Shown piece after piece: positions 19,317 through 28,767 of a stretch of DNA of 64,000 nucleotides. The first letter of the stretch is position 1, and each line of letters opens with the position of its first letter. The notes under the pieces are model-generated. The model had not been told where the DNA came from. It did not search any database and worked only from the letters and a program-made list of their open reading frames with translations. The DNA is taken from NCBI GenBank assembly GCA_001054945.1, contig JVKJ01000001.1, forward strand, positions 372,001-436,000. Reading direction: 5' to 3'. The stretch is from Corynebacterium falsenii. Its GTDB lineage: Bacteria; Actinomycetota; Actinomycetes; Mycobacteriales; Mycobacteriaceae. A program made the position numbers and the translations under genes.

Positions 19317-20096
19317 ATGGGTTCTTTGGCTGAGGTTTTCCAACACGCTCGTTCCGAGGGCCGAGCAGCGCTCGTTGGCTATTTGCCCGCCGGCTATCCC
19401 ACGGTGGAGGAGTCAATCTCCCTGATGACGGAGCTGGCCCATCACGCCGACCTCATCGAGGTGGGAATCCCGTTCACCGACCCGATGATGGACGGTCCCA
19501 CGATTCAGGCTGCGGCGGATGAAGCGCTGGGCAACGGCTTTCGCGTTAAGGACACGATTCGGGTTGTCCGCGAGGTGACGGAGGCTGGTGGCCGGTGCGT
19601 GGTGATGTCCTATTGGAATCCCATTTTGCAGTACGGCCCTGAGGCCTTCGCACAGGATCTCGCTGAAGCCGGCGGCCTCGGGAGCATCATCCCGGATCTC
19701 CTGCCCGAGGAGGCCGGACGCTGGCGTCAAGCGTGCGACGAGCACGGCCTGGACCCCGTCTACCTCGTGGCACCGTCTACCACCCCGGAGCGCATGCATT
19801 CGACCGTCGAAGCTGCCGGAGGGTTCATATATGCCGCTTCCCACATGGGGGTGACCGGTGCGCAGGAATCGGTCTCCTCTCACGCACAGGAACTGGTTGC
19901 CCGCGTCCGACAGGCGACGGATCTCCCAGTTGCCGTGGGACTCGGCGTTCGCAACGGCGAACAGGCAGCAACCATCGCCGCCTTTGCGGACGGCGTGATC
20001 GTGGGCTCTGCTCTCATCCAGGCAGCCGGGGAAGGTAGGCTGAGCGAGCTCGCCACTGAGCTTGCCGGTGGCGTCCGGAAAAAGTCGGGGGAGTAG
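19317..20096 (+). CDS. trpA: Tryptophan synthase alpha chain
   Basis: 259 residues. Cleaves indole-3-glycerol phosphate to indole and G3P; works as alpha2beta2 with TrpB. Seen: [33 protein letters not shown] with the catalytic Glu and Asp, [46 protein letters not shown] and [11 protein letters not shown]. The stop TAG shares its last base with the GTG of lgt. Confidence 0.97.
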   Translation: MGSLAEVFQHARSEGRAALVGYLPAGYPTVEESISLMTELAHHADLIEVGIPFTDPMMDGPTIQAAADEALGNGFRVKDTIRVVREVTEAGGRCVVMSYWNPILQYGPEAFAQDLAEAGGLGSIIPDLLPEEAGRWRQACDEHGLDPVYLVAPSTTPERMHSTVEAAGGFIYAASHMGVTGAQESVSSHAQELVARVRQATDLPVAVGLGVRNGEQAATIAAFADGVIVGSALIQAAGEGRLSELATELAGGVRKKSGE

Positions 20097-20971
20097 TGCG
20101 CACCGACACTCTCGCGGCAATCCCATCCCCACCTCAGGGCGTCTGGTCCCTGGGTCCAGTGCCCCTTCGGGCGTATGCGCTGTGCATTCTCACCGGGGTG
20201 ATCGTCGCCTTCTTCTGGTCCAAGCGGCGCTACGCGGCTCGCGGAGGAAACCCAGACATTGTTTTGGACGCCCTCCTGGTCGCCGTCCCCGCGGGAATCA
20301 TCGGTGGACGGCTGTATCACGTGATCACCGACTGGTACCGATATTTCGGGCCGGGTAAGAACCCGATGGACGTATTCAAGATCACCAATGGTGGTCTGGG
20401 CATCTGGGGCGCGATCACCCTGGGCACGCTGGCGGTGTGGGTTCTTTTCCGAATTCGGCGCGTGCCCATCGCTCCTTTCGCGGACGCGGTGGCACCCACT
20501 GTGATCCTCGCGCAGGCGATCGGTCGGCTGGGCAATTGGTTCAATCAGGAGTTATACGGTGGCCCGAGCACGAGCCCGTGGGCGCTGGAGATCTATCGAC
20601 GTGTGGATGACCTGGGCCGGGACGCTCCGATCAGCGGGCATTCCACGGGTCAGGTGGTGGCCACGGTGCAGCCTACGTTCCTCTATGAGCTACTGTGGAA
20701 CCTACTGATCGTGGCCATTCTGGTGTGGGCCGACCGGAGGTATCGCCTCGGCGGCGGGCGTGTATTCATGCTGTACGTGGCTGGATACACGTTGGGGCGG
20801 TTCTTCATCGAAAATATCCGCACCGATCCCGCGACAACGCTCTTCGGAGATGTTCGCATCAACGTGGTCGTGTCCGCCGTCGCTTTCATCGTGGCTGTGA
20901 GCGCCTTCATCCTCACCCGAAAGAGAAAGCGGGAAACCCCCACAGAGGTCCGCGGTAGCGCCGCCGATTAG
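20096..20971 (+). CDS. lgt: Prolipoprotein diacylglyceryl transferase
   Basis: 291 residues, GTG start overlapping the trpA stop. Integral membrane enzyme that moves diacylglycerol from phosphatidylglycerol to the lipobox cysteine of prolipoproteins (for example the ones at 1511 and 27823). Seen: seven hydrophobic segments, [11 protein letters not shown] with the essential His region, the signature [17 protein letters not shown], and [15 protein letters not shown]. The trpA-lgt junction is conserved in mycobacteria. No C-terminal extension of the long mycobacterial type is present. Confidence 0.96.
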   Translation: MRTDTLAAIPSPPQGVWSLGPVPLRAYALCILTGVIVAFFWSKRRYAARGGNPDIVLDALLVAVPAGIIGGRLYHVITDWYRYFGPGKNPMDVFKITNGGLGIWGAITLGTLAVWVLFRIRRVPIAPFADAVAPTVILAQAIGRLGNWFNQELYGGPSTSPWALEIYRRVDDLGRDAPISGHSTGQVVATVQPTFLYELLWNLLIVAILVWADRRYRLGGGRVFMLYVAGYTLGRFFIENIRTDPATTLFGDVRINVVVSAVAFIVAVSAFILTRKRKRETPTEVRGSAAD

Positions 20972-20979
20972 CGGGTGAC

Positions 20980-20992
20980 TATCCTCGGACAG
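20980..20992 (+). promoter_or_regulatory. -10-like element for a leaderless pyk transcript
   Basis: TATCCT at 20980-20985 stands 7 nt before GTG 20993, whose product MNRRTKIVCTLGPA aligns with the usual pyruvate kinase N-terminus. This favours 20993 over the in-frame GTG at 20975. Confidence 0.5.
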
Positions 20993-22411
20993 GTGAATAG
21001 AAGAACAAAGATTGTCTGCACGCTCGGTCCTGCCGTCGCCTCCAAGGAGAACATCCGCGGTCTCGTGGACGCCGGCATGGATGTCGCTCGATTGAATTTT
21101 TCTCATGGTGAGCACGCGGATCACCAGCAGAACTACGAGTGGGTACGACAGGCCTCCGATGAGTCTGGCCGTGCCGTCGGTGTGCTGGCTGACCTCCAGG
21201 GGCCAAAGATCCGCCTGGGACGTTTCACTGAAGGCGCCACCATGTGGACCGATGGCGAAGAAGTTCGCATTACCGTCGATGACGTGGAGGGCACCCACGA
21301 TCGGGTCTCCACCACCTATAAGGGGCTGGCGCAGGACGCTCAGCCGGGCGATCGGCTCCTCGTGGATGATGGCAAGGTCGCTCTCGTCTGCAAGGAAGTT
21401 GACGGCAATGACGTGGTCTGTGAGGTCACGGAGGGTGGCCCAGTGTCGAACAACAAGGGCGTGTCCCTGCCGGGGATGAATATCTCCGTTCCCGCCCTGT
21501 CCGACAAGGACATCACGGACCTGCGCTTTGCCCTGAAACTCGGTGTGGACTTCATTGCCCTGTCATTCGTGCGCTCTCCCGCCGACGTGGAGCTCGTCCA
21601 CGAAGTCATGGATCAGGAGGGCCGGCGCGTCCCAGTTATTGCGAAGCTGGAAAAGCCCGAAGCCGTGGACGCCCTCGAGCCGATCATTCTGGCGTTCGAC
21701 GCCGTCATGGTGGCTCGCGGCGACCTGGGTGTAGAAGTACCGCTGGAGGATGTGCCACTCGTTCAGAAGCGGGCCATCCAGATCGCCCGCGAGAACGCGA
21801 AGCCGGTCATCGTGGCCACCCAGATGCTCGATTCCATGATCGAGAATTCCCGCCCCACCCGCGCCGAAGCCTCCGACGTGGCCAATGCGGTGCTGGACGG
21901 CACGGACGCGGTGATGCTCTCCGGCGAAACCTCAGTGGGCAAGCACCCGATCACCACCGTGGAGACGATGGCGCGGATCGTTCAGGCCGCTGAGACCGAT
22001 GGCGACCTGCCGGAGCTGACTCACCGCCCAAGGACACGGCGTGGCGTCATTTCTTACGCGGCCAAGGACATCGGCGAGCGGCTCAACGCGCGCGCCCTGG
22101 TCGCCTTCACCACCTCCGGCGATACCGCGAAGCGCGTGGCTCGGCTGCGCTCGCCGCTTCCGCTTTTGGTATTCACGCCCTCCCAGGCAGTGCGTTCCCA
22201 ACTGGCCCTCACGTGGGGTGCGGAAACCTTCTTGACCAATGACGTACGTTCCACCGATGAGATGATGCGTACGCTGGACGAGCAGCTTCTCGCGATGCCG
22301 GAATACAACCCGGATGACATGCTGGTGGTTGTGGCCGGTGCGCCTCCGGGAATCTCCGGGAACACCAACATGATCCAGGTGCACCTGCTGGGTCAGGAGT
22401 TGAAGAGGTAG
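20993..22411 (+). CDS. pyk: Pyruvate kinase
   Basis: 472 residues from GTG 20993. Converts PEP and ADP to pyruvate and ATP. Seen: RRTKIVCTLGPA, MDVARLNFSHG, LADLQGPKIRLGRF, DFIALSFVRSP, VPVIAKLEKPEAVD with the catalytic Lys, AVMVARGDLGVEV, VATQMLDSMIENSRPTRAEASDVANAVLDGTDAVMLSGETS, and the C-terminal effector domain. Length fits type I bacterial enzymes. The 3' end overlaps the convergent amidohydrolase gene by 19 bp. Confidence 0.97.
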   Translation: MNRRTKIVCTLGPAVASKENIRGLVDAGMDVARLNFSHGEHADHQQNYEWVRQASDESGRAVGVLADLQGPKIRLGRFTEGATMWTDGEEVRITVDDVEGTHDRVSTTYKGLAQDAQPGDRLLVDDGKVALVCKEVDGNDVVCEVTEGGPVSNNKGVSLPGMNISVPALSDKDITDLRFALKLGVDFIALSFVRSPADVELVHEVMDQEGRRVPVIAKLEKPEAVDALEPIILAFDAVMVARGDLGVEVPLEDVPLVQKRAIQIARENAKPVIVATQMLDSMIENSRPTRAEASDVANAVLDGTDAVMLSGETSVGKHPITTVETMARIVQAAETDGDLPELTHRPRTRRGVISYAAKDIGERLNARALVAFTTSGDTAKRVARLRSPLPLLVFTPSQAVRSQLALTWGAETFLTNDVRSTDEMMRTLDEQLLAMPEYNPDDMLVVVAGAPPGISGNTNMIQVHLLGQELKR

Positions 22412-23625
22412 CTCATCACGGCCGTGAGTGCTGCTTTCGTACCCACTTCCGAGGCCCCCGGCGCCGGCGCGAATTTTTCGTGGTGGTTGCCGGGGGTCGG
22501 CTCGTCTGACTCGAGGACTTCATCGGGGGTGTGGCTGAAGGTCCAGAAGAGGTAGGGGACGCCAAGGTGGCGGGGTATCTCAGAGAAGTCCTCGGATGCA
22601 GACCAGGGGTCTGAATCCACCGAGGATTCCTGGAACGTGGCGTCCATGAACGGTCGCACGTGGTCGAAGACACCTGAATCGTTGTCCGTCAGCTCACCGT
22701 GAGCAGAATAGGTGAATTCCGGTTCCCGCGTGCATCCTGAGGCAGCGCATTCCCCGCGGACCACCCTCTCGATGGCGGCGTACACCTGGTCGCGGATCTC
22801 GGTGTTGTAGAAACGGCAGTTGAGGACCAGCGTGGCATCCGTGGGAATCGTGTTGTTGGTGTGCCCGGAGCTGAGAGTGCCCACTGTGATCACGGTGAAT
22901 TCCCCGGGAGGAGTCTCTCGGCCGACGATGCCCTGCAGGCGCACGACGATCATCGCGGCGAGGTAAGTGGGGTCAATGGATTCATGCGGCGCGGAGCCAT
23001 GTGCGGACTGGCCGAAGAGCTTGACGGTGATCGTGTCGCAGGCCGCGAGCACTGGCCCCGGGGCGGTGTGCACCTGCCCCTTGGGGCCGGGCAGGATGTG
23101 CTGCCCGAGGCAGAGGTCTGGATGGGGGATCTTCTCGGACAGACCGTCCGCGATCATGTTGCTGGCGCCCTTGGTGATTTCCTCGGCGGGCTGGAACAGT
23201 GCGATGAAGGTACCCGACCACGTGTCCCGTCGCTCGTTCATGACCGTGCACAGCCCCAGCAATGACGTGGTGTGTACGTCGTGGCCGCACGCGTGCATGA
23301 CGCCCTCATTGGTGGAGGCATAAGGCAGGCCGGTGGCCTCGGTGACAGGAAGCGCATCGAAGTCCGCGCGCATGAGCACGGTTGGGCCGTCACCATTGCG
23401 GAAGACGGCGGTCATTCCGTAGCCGCCAATCCCGGTGGTCAGCTCGCAGTCCATGTCGCGCAGTTGCTGTTCAATCCGCGCTGCAGTGTGCTTCTCCTGG
23501 TTCGAGAGCTCGGGGTGGGCGTGGAACCACTGATATGTGTCCTCCATCCACGAGAGATCCACGCCGTGATTCTCCACGAAGTCCGCAACAGCGCGAGGGG
23601 TGGCGGATTCACCAGCAATGCTCAA
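22393..23625 (-). CDS. M20D-family amidohydrolase (AgaA/HipO-like aminoacylase)
   Basis: 410 residues. Metal-dependent amidase of the aminoacylase/hippurate hydrolase group. Seen: WFHAHPELSNQEKHT, LMRADFDALPVTE, HACGHDVHTTSLLG (residues 111-124), FQPAEEITKGA with the catalytic Glu pair (148-149), GQHILPGPKG, GSAPHESIDPT, and the late metal histidine in PGNHHEKFAP. The sequence resembles the Corynebacterium N-acyl-glutamine aminoacylase AgaA, which frees odour acids from skin secretions; that substrate is a guess. Indoleacetyl- or acyl-amino acid hydrolysis is equally possible. Cytoplasmic, no signal peptide. Confidence 0.87.
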   Translation of the reverse strand: MSIAGESATPRAVADFVENHGVDLSWMEDTYQWFHAHPELSNQEKHTAARIEQQLRDMDCELTTGIGGYGMTAVFRNGDGPTVLMRADFDALPVTEATGLPYASTNEGVMHACGHDVHTTSLLGLCTVMNERRDTWSGTFIALFQPAEEITKGASNMIADGLSEKIPHPDLCLGQHILPGPKGQVHTAPGPVLAACDTITVKLFGQSAHGSAPHESIDPTYLAAMIVVRLQGIVGRETPPGEFTVITVGTLSSGHTNNTIPTDATLVLNCRFYNTEIRDQVYAAIERVVRGECAASGCTREPEFTYSAHGELTDNDSGVFDHVRPFMDATFQESSVDSDPWSASEDFSEIPRHLGVPYLFWTFSHTPDEVLESDEPTPGNHHEKFAPAPGASEVGTKAALTAVMSYLFNS

Positions 23626-23650
23626 TTGTTTTCCTCCTAGTCCTTTCAGT

Positions 23651-25009
23651 TCAGCGGATTGCAGGGTTGTACTTCAGGCTATTCGGGCGGCACGAGCATT
23701 CTTCATCCAGGCGAATGCCCGGAGCGAGCCGTCCGTCGTCTCGAGCTGTGTACAGCTCGGCGAGCACCTGCCGCTTCAACTCCTGCGGTGCCAAGGTGTT
23801 GATGTAAATCTTCGTCCCGCCTTCGAACCCAGCGACCGTGGACACGCGCCACTTGATGACGATTCGCCACGGCATTGGCACATCCACATCCAGTGGCCTG
23901 TGCAGCCATTCTTCGTTACAGGGGATGTGGGGGCCCGCGGCGACGTGGCACGCGTGGACCAGGTCAGCTACCCCGTCCCTCTCTTCGGCAGACATCAGCC
24001 ATGGTTCGGTCGTCGCAGACTTGGAGAATACTTCCAGGGTGGGGTAGCGGTGCCCGAAACCCGCGAAGGCCACTGCATGGTCATTTTCCGCGATGACCAG
24101 GTTGTGCCGGGCGGCGTAATCCACTGCCCATTCGTTGTACATGTTCGGGTTGCTGCGGACTTGGGCGATCTCCACTTCATTCTGCAATCCGTGCTCATCG
24201 ATGCCCACGAGTTGCTTGTGAAGATGGTCGAAGCTGGCGCCAGCTGGGGCGAGCCAGTTCTGGAAGGCGGCTACGTAGCGCACGTAGCGGTTCGCGCGGT
24301 AGATCTGGTCCATCCCGTCCACTGTGAAGGCGATGAACAGGCGGTGGTCCTGGTAGCTCAGGGTGCCAGAGGCTGCCAGCTGGTCGGTAGTGTGTGCCCC
24401 GGGGACCCAATGGTCGCGTGCGATGATCACGTCATGGCTGCCCGCGAACAAAGAGGTGCCCTTGTCGCGGAGGGTATGCTCCCGCTGCTCTTCGGAGAAG
24501 AGCTCCGCGATGTCTTCATCGGACATACCGGCCGCGGCGAACTTCGTTCGCAGCACTTTTTCTACGTGGGCGCGACCATCTTCTTCAGCCAGATAGTCGG
24601 CCATGTGCTTCACGGAGGCGGGATTCATCTGATAGCCGTAGTTCACCGCCCAGTAGTCATAACTGAGGATCTCGAAGAGGTTGGCCACCCGTCGAAACAG
24701 CGGCTGTGTCTCCTCCAATTGGCTGGAGGTCACGCCCCGCAAGATCTCCGGATTGCCATCGTCATCGCGAATAATGCGCGCCTTTTCCGGCGGTGTGTCC
24801 AACTTTCGGTCGTTGCCAAATGCGGTCGCTGAGTCCCGGTCCGTAATGGGGCGAGGCTCGGCGGGTGCGCTTCGCATAGGCCGGTGTGCGCGCCCGGGAA
24901 CGGTCCACACCTCAGTGCGGGAGAATGGGTTGACCTGTTTGATGGTCCCGTCTGGGAGCGTGGTCAGTGGTGGCACGGGTGCGGGGGAGTTCGCTGCGTT
25001 GGCAATCAC
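23651..25009 (-). CDS. DUF4921 protein, galactose-1-phosphate uridylyltransferase-like fold
   Basis: 452 residues, GTG start. The middle of the chain carries FDHLHKQLVG, an HxHxQ-like motif of the HIT/GalT superfamily, preceded by RYVRYVAAFQNWLAPAGAS and followed by MYNEWAVDYAARHNLVIAEN and FGHRYPTLEVF. The N-terminus has a GalT-like FSRTEVWTVPGRAHRPM. The C-terminus ends with ECSCRPNSLKYNPAIR. A nucleotidyl- or phosphoryl-transfer role is plausible but the substrate is unknown. It is divergent from a small gene at 25092. A TAAGGT hexamer 7 nt from the GTG points to a leaderless mRNA. Confidence 0.75.
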   Translation of the reverse strand: MIANAANSPAPVPPLTTLPDGTIKQVNPFSRTEVWTVPGRAHRPMRSAPAEPRPITDRDSATAFGNDRKLDTPPEKARIIRDDDGNPEILRGVTSSQLEETQPLFRRVANLFEILSYDYWAVNYGYQMNPASVKHMADYLAEEDGRAHVEKVLRTKFAAAGMSDEDIAELFSEEQREHTLRDKGTSLFAGSHDVIIARDHWVPGAHTTDQLAASGTLSYQDHRLFIAFTVDGMDQIYRANRYVRYVAAFQNWLAPAGASFDHLHKQLVGIDEHGLQNEVEIAQVRSNPNMYNEWAVDYAARHNLVIAENDHAVAFAGFGHRYPTLEVFSKSATTEPWLMSAEERDGVADLVHACHVAAGPHIPCNEEWLHRPLDVDVPMPWRIVIKWRVSTVAGFEGGTKIYINTLAPQELKRQVLAELYTARDDGRLAPGIRLDEECSCRPNSLKYNPAIR

Positions 25010-25091
25010 AGCCCTTACCTTAGCGAACCGGGAACGTGGCCTGAGTCACGGATTCGTCTGGGAGGACACTGCCGTGTGCGACACTGTCCCT
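25010..25091. promoter_or_regulatory. Divergent promoter region, DUF4921 gene and small hypothetical gene
   Basis: Minus strand: TAAGGT (25017-25022), 7 nt upstream of GTG 25009. Plus strand: GACACT (25080-25085), 6 nt before ATG 25092, a weaker -10 match. No ribosome-binding site precedes either start. Confidence 0.35.
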
Positions 25092-25490
25092 ATGCCAAAG
25101 ATTGTGTTTCGGATCCTGTCCACCCCAGATCAGCTCCGCGAGATTGACAGGGACTTTCACGGGATGATTCACGCCCTTGATGGAGCTGTGGACGCCACCG
25201 TGTCCGTGGTTGCGGTCAACGGAGACCGTGCGGTGGGCGGTGGCAGCGCGGTAGACGAGGAGCTGCGCCAGGTCTGGGAGGACCGTTTCGGCGAGCTGGA
25301 GGGCACTCATCCGTCAGAGATTCGAGTGGACGTCCGGCGCTATGACCTGGGCTCTATCTCGGGGTTGACCATGCACTTTGCAGAGCTGCTGACAGAACGA
25401 GATGAGCAGCCAGCGGAACCAATTCTCCGACAGGTGGCTGATGATGCAGGCCGCCCTCGTGTCCCATGGCACGTAGAGGTGCAACCATAG
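25092..25490 (+). CDS. Hypothetical protein
   Basis: 132 residues from ATG 25092 (GTG 25076 is in frame upstream). Acidic, mixed alpha/beta, no signal peptide or membrane segment. The sequence MPKIVFRILSTPDQLREIDR then SVVAVNGDRAVGGGSAVDEE matches no family I know. Its codon pattern is like that of its neighbours, and it lies between two larger genes, ending 4 bp from the convergent hemolysin III remnant. Function unknown. Confidence 0.55.
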   Translation: MPKIVFRILSTPDQLREIDRDFHGMIHALDGAVDATVSVVAVNGDRAVGGGSAVDEELRQVWEDRFGELEGTHPSEIRVDVRRYDLGSISGLTMHFAELLTERDEQPAEPILRQVADDAGRPRVPWHVEVQP

Positions 25491-25494
25491 AGCA

Positions 25495-26041
25495 TTACGT
25501 GCCGAGGATGATCAGCCAGATCGCCACGTGGTGAAATCCCGCGGCAACGATAGTGGCAGCGTGGAAGACTTCGTGGAAGCCAAACCAGCGTGGGCTGATG
25601 TTCGGACGTTTCACCGCATAGGCAATGGCTCCGGCAGAGTAGATGAGGCCTCCGAGGACGATGAGCACTTGGACGGGGGTGCTGAGCGACTCGTGGAGTT
25701 TGTCAATATTCACCAGGGCCACCCACCCGAGGAGCAGGTAGATGGTCACCGAGAGCCATCGTGGGTGATTGATCCACAAGATGTTGACCGCCGCCGCCGT
25801 GATCCAGCAGACAATGAGTACGACGTAGCTTCGAGTATCGTGACCTGCCCCCAGTGTGACGGGTCCATATGTCCCCGCGATAAACAAGGCGATCATGGCG
25901 TGGTCCGCCTGGCGCCACCAGGCCACAGTTCGATAGCTATTCCACGGGAAGCGGTGGTACAGGGCAGAAACCATGAGCATGCCGACCAGCAACAGCACGG
26001 AGAGGTCGGGGACCGCGGTCAACGGGTTCTGCTTGTGCCAT
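25495..26041 (-). pseudogene. Hemolysin III (PAQR/TrhA) family gene, 5' deletion with frameshift
   Basis: The long frame (25495-26022, best start TTG) encodes 175 residues from the second transmembrane helix onward: VSALYHRFPWNS, ADHAMIALFIAGTYGP and the C-terminal HEVFHAATIVAAGFHHVAIW, which hold the conserved His/Asp/Ser sites of the family. Intact members are about 215-230 residues and carry one more N-terminal helix. In another frame, from ATG 26041, MAQAEPVDRGPRPLRA resembles the usual cytoplasmic N-terminus, but that frame soon stops. A deletion that removed helix 1 and shifted frame explains both. A shortened functional protein from TTG 26022 is the alternative. It lies 23 bp after the ABC ATPase stop. 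Confidence 0.6.
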
Positions 26042-26064
26042 GAGATTCCTAGGTATCCGGGTGC

Positions 26065-26838
26065 CTAGAGCAGGTTGCCCAGGAACTCTTGGGTACGCGG
26101 GTGCTGCGGGTTCGTGATCACGTCCGCCGCGGGTCCGTGTTCCAGGATCACTCCGCCATCCATGAACGCCACCGTATCCGCCACCTCACGGGCGAATCCC
26201 ATCTCATGGGTGACGACGAGCATCGTCATGCCCTGCTCGGCCAACCGACGCATGACGGCGAGCACCTCACCGACGAGTTCAGGATCTAAGGCGCTGGTGG
26301 GTTCGTCGAACAGCATCAACGTGGGGCGCATGGCGAGCGCGCGGGCGATGGCGACTCGCTGTTGCTGTCCGCCGGACAGCTGCACGGGGTAGGCATCGGC
26401 CTTGTGTGCCATGCCCACCATCTCCAGCATTTCCCGTGCGTAGGCCTCTGCGTCTGACCTGGATTCTCCCTTGACCTGCACTGGAGCTTCGATGATGTTT
26501 TCCAGCACCGTGCGGTGGGTAAACAAGTTGAAGTGTTGGAAAACCATTCCGACACCTCGCCGCTGCCGGGCGGCCTCCTTTTCCGAGATCTCATACAACC
26601 TGCCGGCTTTCTCCCGGTAGCCGATGAGCTCACCGTCCACCTCGATCCTTCCGGCGGTCACCTTTTCCAGATGGTTGACGCACCGAAGAAGCGTGGATTT
26701 TCCGGAGCCGGACGGGCCGATCAGGCAGGTGACACTGCCCTGAGGAATGTCTAAGTCGATTCCTTTCAGCACGTCCAGACGGCCGTAGCTCTTCCACACG
26801 TCCTTGAACGCGATCTTGGGGATTGAATTTTCGCTCAC
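26065..26838 (-). CDS. Polar amino acid ABC transporter, ATP-binding protein
   Basis: 257 residues. Seen: Walker [14 protein letters not shown]-loop [20 protein letters not shown] signature [15 protein letters not shown], Walker [17 protein letters not shown]-loop [11 protein letters not shown] and the late [12 protein letters not shown]. This is the GlnQ/HisP subfamily. It forms an operon with the permease (12 bp upstream) and a binding protein, on the minus strand. The neighbour glutaminase gene suggests glutamine or glutamate as a possible substrate, but this is not shown. Confidence 0.93.
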   Translation of the reverse strand: MSENSIPKIAFKDVWKSYGRLDVLKGIDLDIPQGSVTCLIGPSGSGKSTLLRCVNHLEKVTAGRIEVDGELIGYREKAGRLYEISEKEAARQRRGVGMVFQHFNLFTHRTVLENIIEAPVQVKGESRSDAEAYAREMLEMVGMAHKADAYPVQLSGGQQQRVAIARALAMRPTLMLFDEPTSALDPELVGEVLAVMRRLAEQGMTMLVVTHEMGFAREVADTVAFMDGGVILEHGPAADVITNPQHPRTQEFLGNLL

Positions 26839-26850
26839 GAGTCGGGCTCC

Positions 26851-27819
26851 TTAGTTGCGGCTAGTCGTGGACGTGTCGTTCACGGAGACGTTCTTCGGCG
26901 GTACCCCTTCGGCATCGGCGAGGGCGGCCAGCTGTCGGGAAGTCAGTTGGCGGGTAGAGCCGCGGGAGTAGTAGCGCTCCAGGTAGAACTGGCCAACCAT
27001 GAGCAGACTGGTGATCACCAGATACCACGAAGCTGCGGCCAGCAGCAGCGGCACGGGCTGGAACAGACTGTTGGAAATGTCGGTGGCTCGGCCGAACAGC
27101 TCGCCGGTATAGGGAACGACCATCACCAGAGACGTCGTCTTCAGCATGCTGATCAGCTCATTGCCCGTCGGGGGAATGATGATGCGCATCGCCTGGGGCA
27201 TCACAGTTCTGCGCATTGTTTGCCACCAGGTCATGCCCAAAGCCTTGGACGCCTCCGATTGGCCCTCGGGAACCGCCTGTAGTCCCGCGCGGACAATCTC
27301 TGCCATGTATGCGGCCTCATTCAGCCCGAGCCCAACCACGGCGAGGAGGAACATGTTAGATAACGCGGACTGCAGATCGATCTGGAACGCGCCGGCGTCC
27401 AAAACTTGGTACAGGGACCCCAGCAAGCCCCAGAACATGAGTTGCACATAGACCGGGGTGCCACGGAACACCCATAGGAACAACCACGCAATCCCCTGGA
27501 GAACGGGATTGGGGGACATGCGTAACACCGCGAGTAGGCCACCCATGACCACGCCGATGATCATGGCGAGGATGGTCATGACGATCGTATTGCCGGCCGC
27601 CTTGACCAGGCGGGTGTCCAAGACATACTTGGCGTAGATGTCCCAGCCGTAGGCATCATTGCGGGCGGCGCCGATGGCGAACCAGACCAGCAGGGCCAAC
27701 AAAATGGCGGCTGTGATCCAGCGCCCGGGGTGTCGAAGCGGCACCGCCTGGTTGGCAGCGGGGCGGGAGCGCTGGGGCGTATCTGGGGCCAGGACGCGTG
27801 AGTTCTCGGGTTTGGTCAT
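26851..27819 (-). CDS. Polar amino acid ABC transporter, permease
   Basis: 322 residues. A single hydrophobic segment near residues 35-50 and five more in the HisMQ-type permease domain; the EAA loop is present as EASKALGMTWWQTMRRTVMPQAMRIIIPPTGNELI. FRGTPVYVQLMFW and GLNEAAYMAEIVRAGLQAVP are typical. There is only one permease gene, so it probably acts as a homodimer. The C-terminus is a charged ~45-residue tail. Starts 3 bp after the binding-protein stop. Confidence 0.92.
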   Translation of the reverse strand: MTKPENSRVLAPDTPQRSRPAANQAVPLRHPGRWITAAILLALLVWFAIGAARNDAYGWDIYAKYVLDTRLVKAAGNTIVMTILAMIIGVVMGGLLAVLRMSPNPVLQGIAWLFLWVFRGTPVYVQLMFWGLLGSLYQVLDAGAFQIDLQSALSNMFLLAVVGLGLNEAAYMAEIVRAGLQAVPEGQSEASKALGMTWWQTMRRTVMPQAMRIIIPPTGNELISMLKTTSLVMVVPYTGELFGRATDISNSLFQPVPLLLAAASWYLVITSLLMVGQFYLERYYSRGSTRQLTSRQLAALADAEGVPPKNVSVNDTSTTSRN

Positions 27820-27822
27820 GGC

Positions 27823-28767
27823 TCACTCCTTGACTTCTGTGGATGGCGACGGGTGTGGTTGGCCAACGGGCTGGAGGTTGATGGACGCGCGGTCGATCGC
27901 GCCGTCCTCAAGTCCCCACATGCGCAGAATGCGGTCATAGGTCCCATCGGATTTGAGCTTGTTCAGCGCGGCCGCATAGGCCGCGGCCATTGGCGACCCC
28001 TTCTTGACGGCGAAACCCAGAGGTGCGGTATCGAACGGCGCACCCACGCGCTGCAACTTCCCCTGCGACCTTTCGATGGCATAGGAGATCACAGGCAGGT
28101 CGGCACTGTAGGCATCCACGCGCTTGAGCGTGGTCGCCGTGGCCGCGGCGTCTGCCGTGGGGTAGACAGCCTTGTTGATTGGCGGTTCTCCGTGCTCCAC
28201 ACAGGCCTTGGACTTCTGCTCAATTTCGTCCGTCTCCGAGTACGTCCCCTTCTGCACGGCGACGGACTTCCCGCAGGCGTGATTGGGATCCACGCCATCC
28301 GCGTTATCGGGATGCGTGGCCCACGCCGTGCCAGAGCGGTAGAAATCGACAAAATCGAACGCCTTCTGTCGTTCTTCCGTGTCCGTGAGGGCACTGGCGC
28401 CGACGTCCAGAGTGCCTGCATTGATGGCGGGGAGGATGAGGTTGAAATCCATTTGTCGGACGTTCACGTTCAGGCCGAGCACGGAGCCGACTGCCTTGAT
28501 CATGTCGAGCTCGAAGCCAATGAGGTGGCCTTGGGAGTCCTTGAACTGGTTTGGGGCGTAAGGGGCATTGGTCCCGGCGGTCAGTGTGCCGCGTTGGTGA
28601 ATATCCTGTGGCACCATCGAAGCCAACGTCGGATCCGCGGGCGGGAGCTCCTGCTGCCACCCTTCCGGGGTGCCATTTTCTTCATTTGTTACGCATGCCC
28701 CGAGCGTGGCGCCCATCATGGTTGCGGTCATAACTGCAACTAGGGCGCGTCGGATGCGAATAATCAT
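27823..28767 (-). CDS. Amino acid ABC transporter, substrate-binding lipoprotein
   Basis: 314 residues from ATG 28767. Signal peptide IRRALVAVMTATMMGA with lipobox LGAC (Cys25), so it is lipid-anchored by Lgt. The SBP-3 fold shows GTLTAGTNAPYAPNQFKD, GFELDMIKAVGSVLGL, LILPAINAGTLDVGASALTDTEERQKAFDFVDFY, VQKGTYSE and FAVKKGSPMAAAYAAALNKLKSDGTYDRI. The Asp/Arg-type alpha-amino acid site is not unambiguous. First gene of the operon. Its start is 22 bp from the divergent ogt start. Confidence 0.92.
   Translation of the reverse strand: MIIRIRRALVAVMTATMMGATLGACVTNEENGTPEGWQQELPPADPTLASMVPQDIHQRGTLTAGTNAPYAPNQFKDSQGHLIGFELDMIKAVGSVLGLNVNVRQMDFNLILPAINAGTLDVGASALTDTEERQKAFDFVDFYRSGTAWATHPDNADGVDPNHACGKSVAVQKGTYSETDEIEQKSKACVEHGEPPINKAVYPTADAAATATTLKRVDAYSADLPVISYAIERSQGKLQRVGAPFDTAPLGFAVKKGSPMAAAYAAALNKLKSDGTYDRILRMWGLEDGAIDRASINLQPVGQPHPSPSTEVKE

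Noticed and set aside
23600..24832. 410-codon plus-strand frame
   Set aside because: Antisense to the DUF4921 gene, which has the superfamily motif.
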